A DNA stretch of 64,000 nt from Anthoceros angustus. Its lineage: Eukaryota; Streptophyta; Anthocerotopsida; Anthocerotales; Anthocerotaceae. Where the stretch lies: assembly GCA_010909165.1 (NCBI GenBank), contig VJWM01000068.1, positions 992,001 through 1,056,000 of the forward strand, given 5' to 3'. Position numbers and translations under genes: made by a program. The first letter of the stretch is position 1. Every line of letters begins with the position of its first letter. Shown here piece after piece: positions 63,989-64,000 of this stretch. The notes beneath the pieces are model-generated. The model was given only the letters and a program-made list of their open reading frames with translations. It made no database searches and had not been told where the DNA came from.

Positions 63989-64000
63989 GTGAGCCTCCCT

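Noticed and set aside
1-64000. A tandem gene-amplification array with functional paralogues
   Set aside because: Copies are staggered pieces of one locus, most are cut mid-exon, and differences are mainly run-length errors. No repeat unit is repeated whole in register.
1-64000. Widespread pseudogenisation from frameshifts
   Set aside because: Breaks fall in short base runs, differ between copies, and codon content between them is well conserved, so sequence error is more likely than decay.
1-64000. CRISPR array, integron or phage-like modular system
   Set aside because: No short regularly spaced repeats with unique spacers, no integrase or phage genes; the periodicity comes from kilobase-scale overlaps.

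Overview
This is nuclear DNA from a land plant or close streptophyte relative. It encodes a plastid SecA with a transit-peptide-like leader, an ORC6, a THO5, an ILP1/GCFC protein, and the start of a light-harvesting protein with the CP24 (LHCB6) sequence around 'DPEWLDGS'. The multi-exon genes have many short GT-AG introns (about 65-325 bp), and genes are dense, so the genome is compact (a lycophyte such as Selaginella or a bryophyte would fit; this is inference). I saw no rRNA, tRNA, CRISPR array or complete transposon. || The window is not a simple linear locus. It reads as about 17 consecutive blocks. Nearly every block runs forward along the locus, stops abruptly, and the next block restarts 1.8-3.2 kb upstream and reads the same DNA again before going further. 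Removing the repeats leaves about 27 kb of unique locus. Block starts are near 1, 1177, 6063, 9671, 13395, 16690, 23569, 25390, 29113, 32245, 35688, 38996, 43349, 47497, 53015, 56416 and 60197. All copies are direct and in locus order, and joins share 0-6 bp. The simplest explanation is overlapping reads or contigs strung together instead of merged. Copies differ mainly by homopolymer length, plus scattered SNP-like changes, many at CpG. One site shows three versions. || Order along the underlying locus: a probable peptidyl-tRNA hydrolase 2 gene (-) divergent from intronless plastid SecA (+); a mitochondrial-carrier-family gene (-, 7 exons); a GT61/DUF563-like glycosyltransferase (+, 6 exons); an unrecognised two-helix membrane protein (-); THO5 (-, with middle exons missing from the window); an unrecognised coiled-coil protein (+); ORC6 (-, 9 exons); two small unrecognised ORFs (+); an EEF1AKMT4/METTL13-type methyltransferase with a Lys/Gly-rich insert (+, intronless); ILP1 (-); an EF-hand protein (+); and LHCB6/CP24 (+, first exon only, cut by the window end). 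|| The genes are ordinary housekeeping genes (protein targeting, metabolite transport, replication licensing, mRNA export, transcription or splicing, calcium sensing, light harvesting) with no operon-like relationship. Best copies to read: SecA 2486-5589 joined mentally with 6063-7928 and 9671-10675; carrier 10789-12445; GT61 17846-19619; THO5 20956-23152 plus 25500-25661; ORC6 32532-34222 (first exon best at 36239-36362); methyltransferase 43799-44799 with its tail best at 47497-47960; ILP1 48249-51849 with its 5' half best at 53015-54927; EF-hand 60609-62039. Frameshifts inside these genes mostly fall in short base runs and probably reflect sequence error, not gene decay. I found no convincing new biological system. 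The striking signal is the shingled duplication itself.
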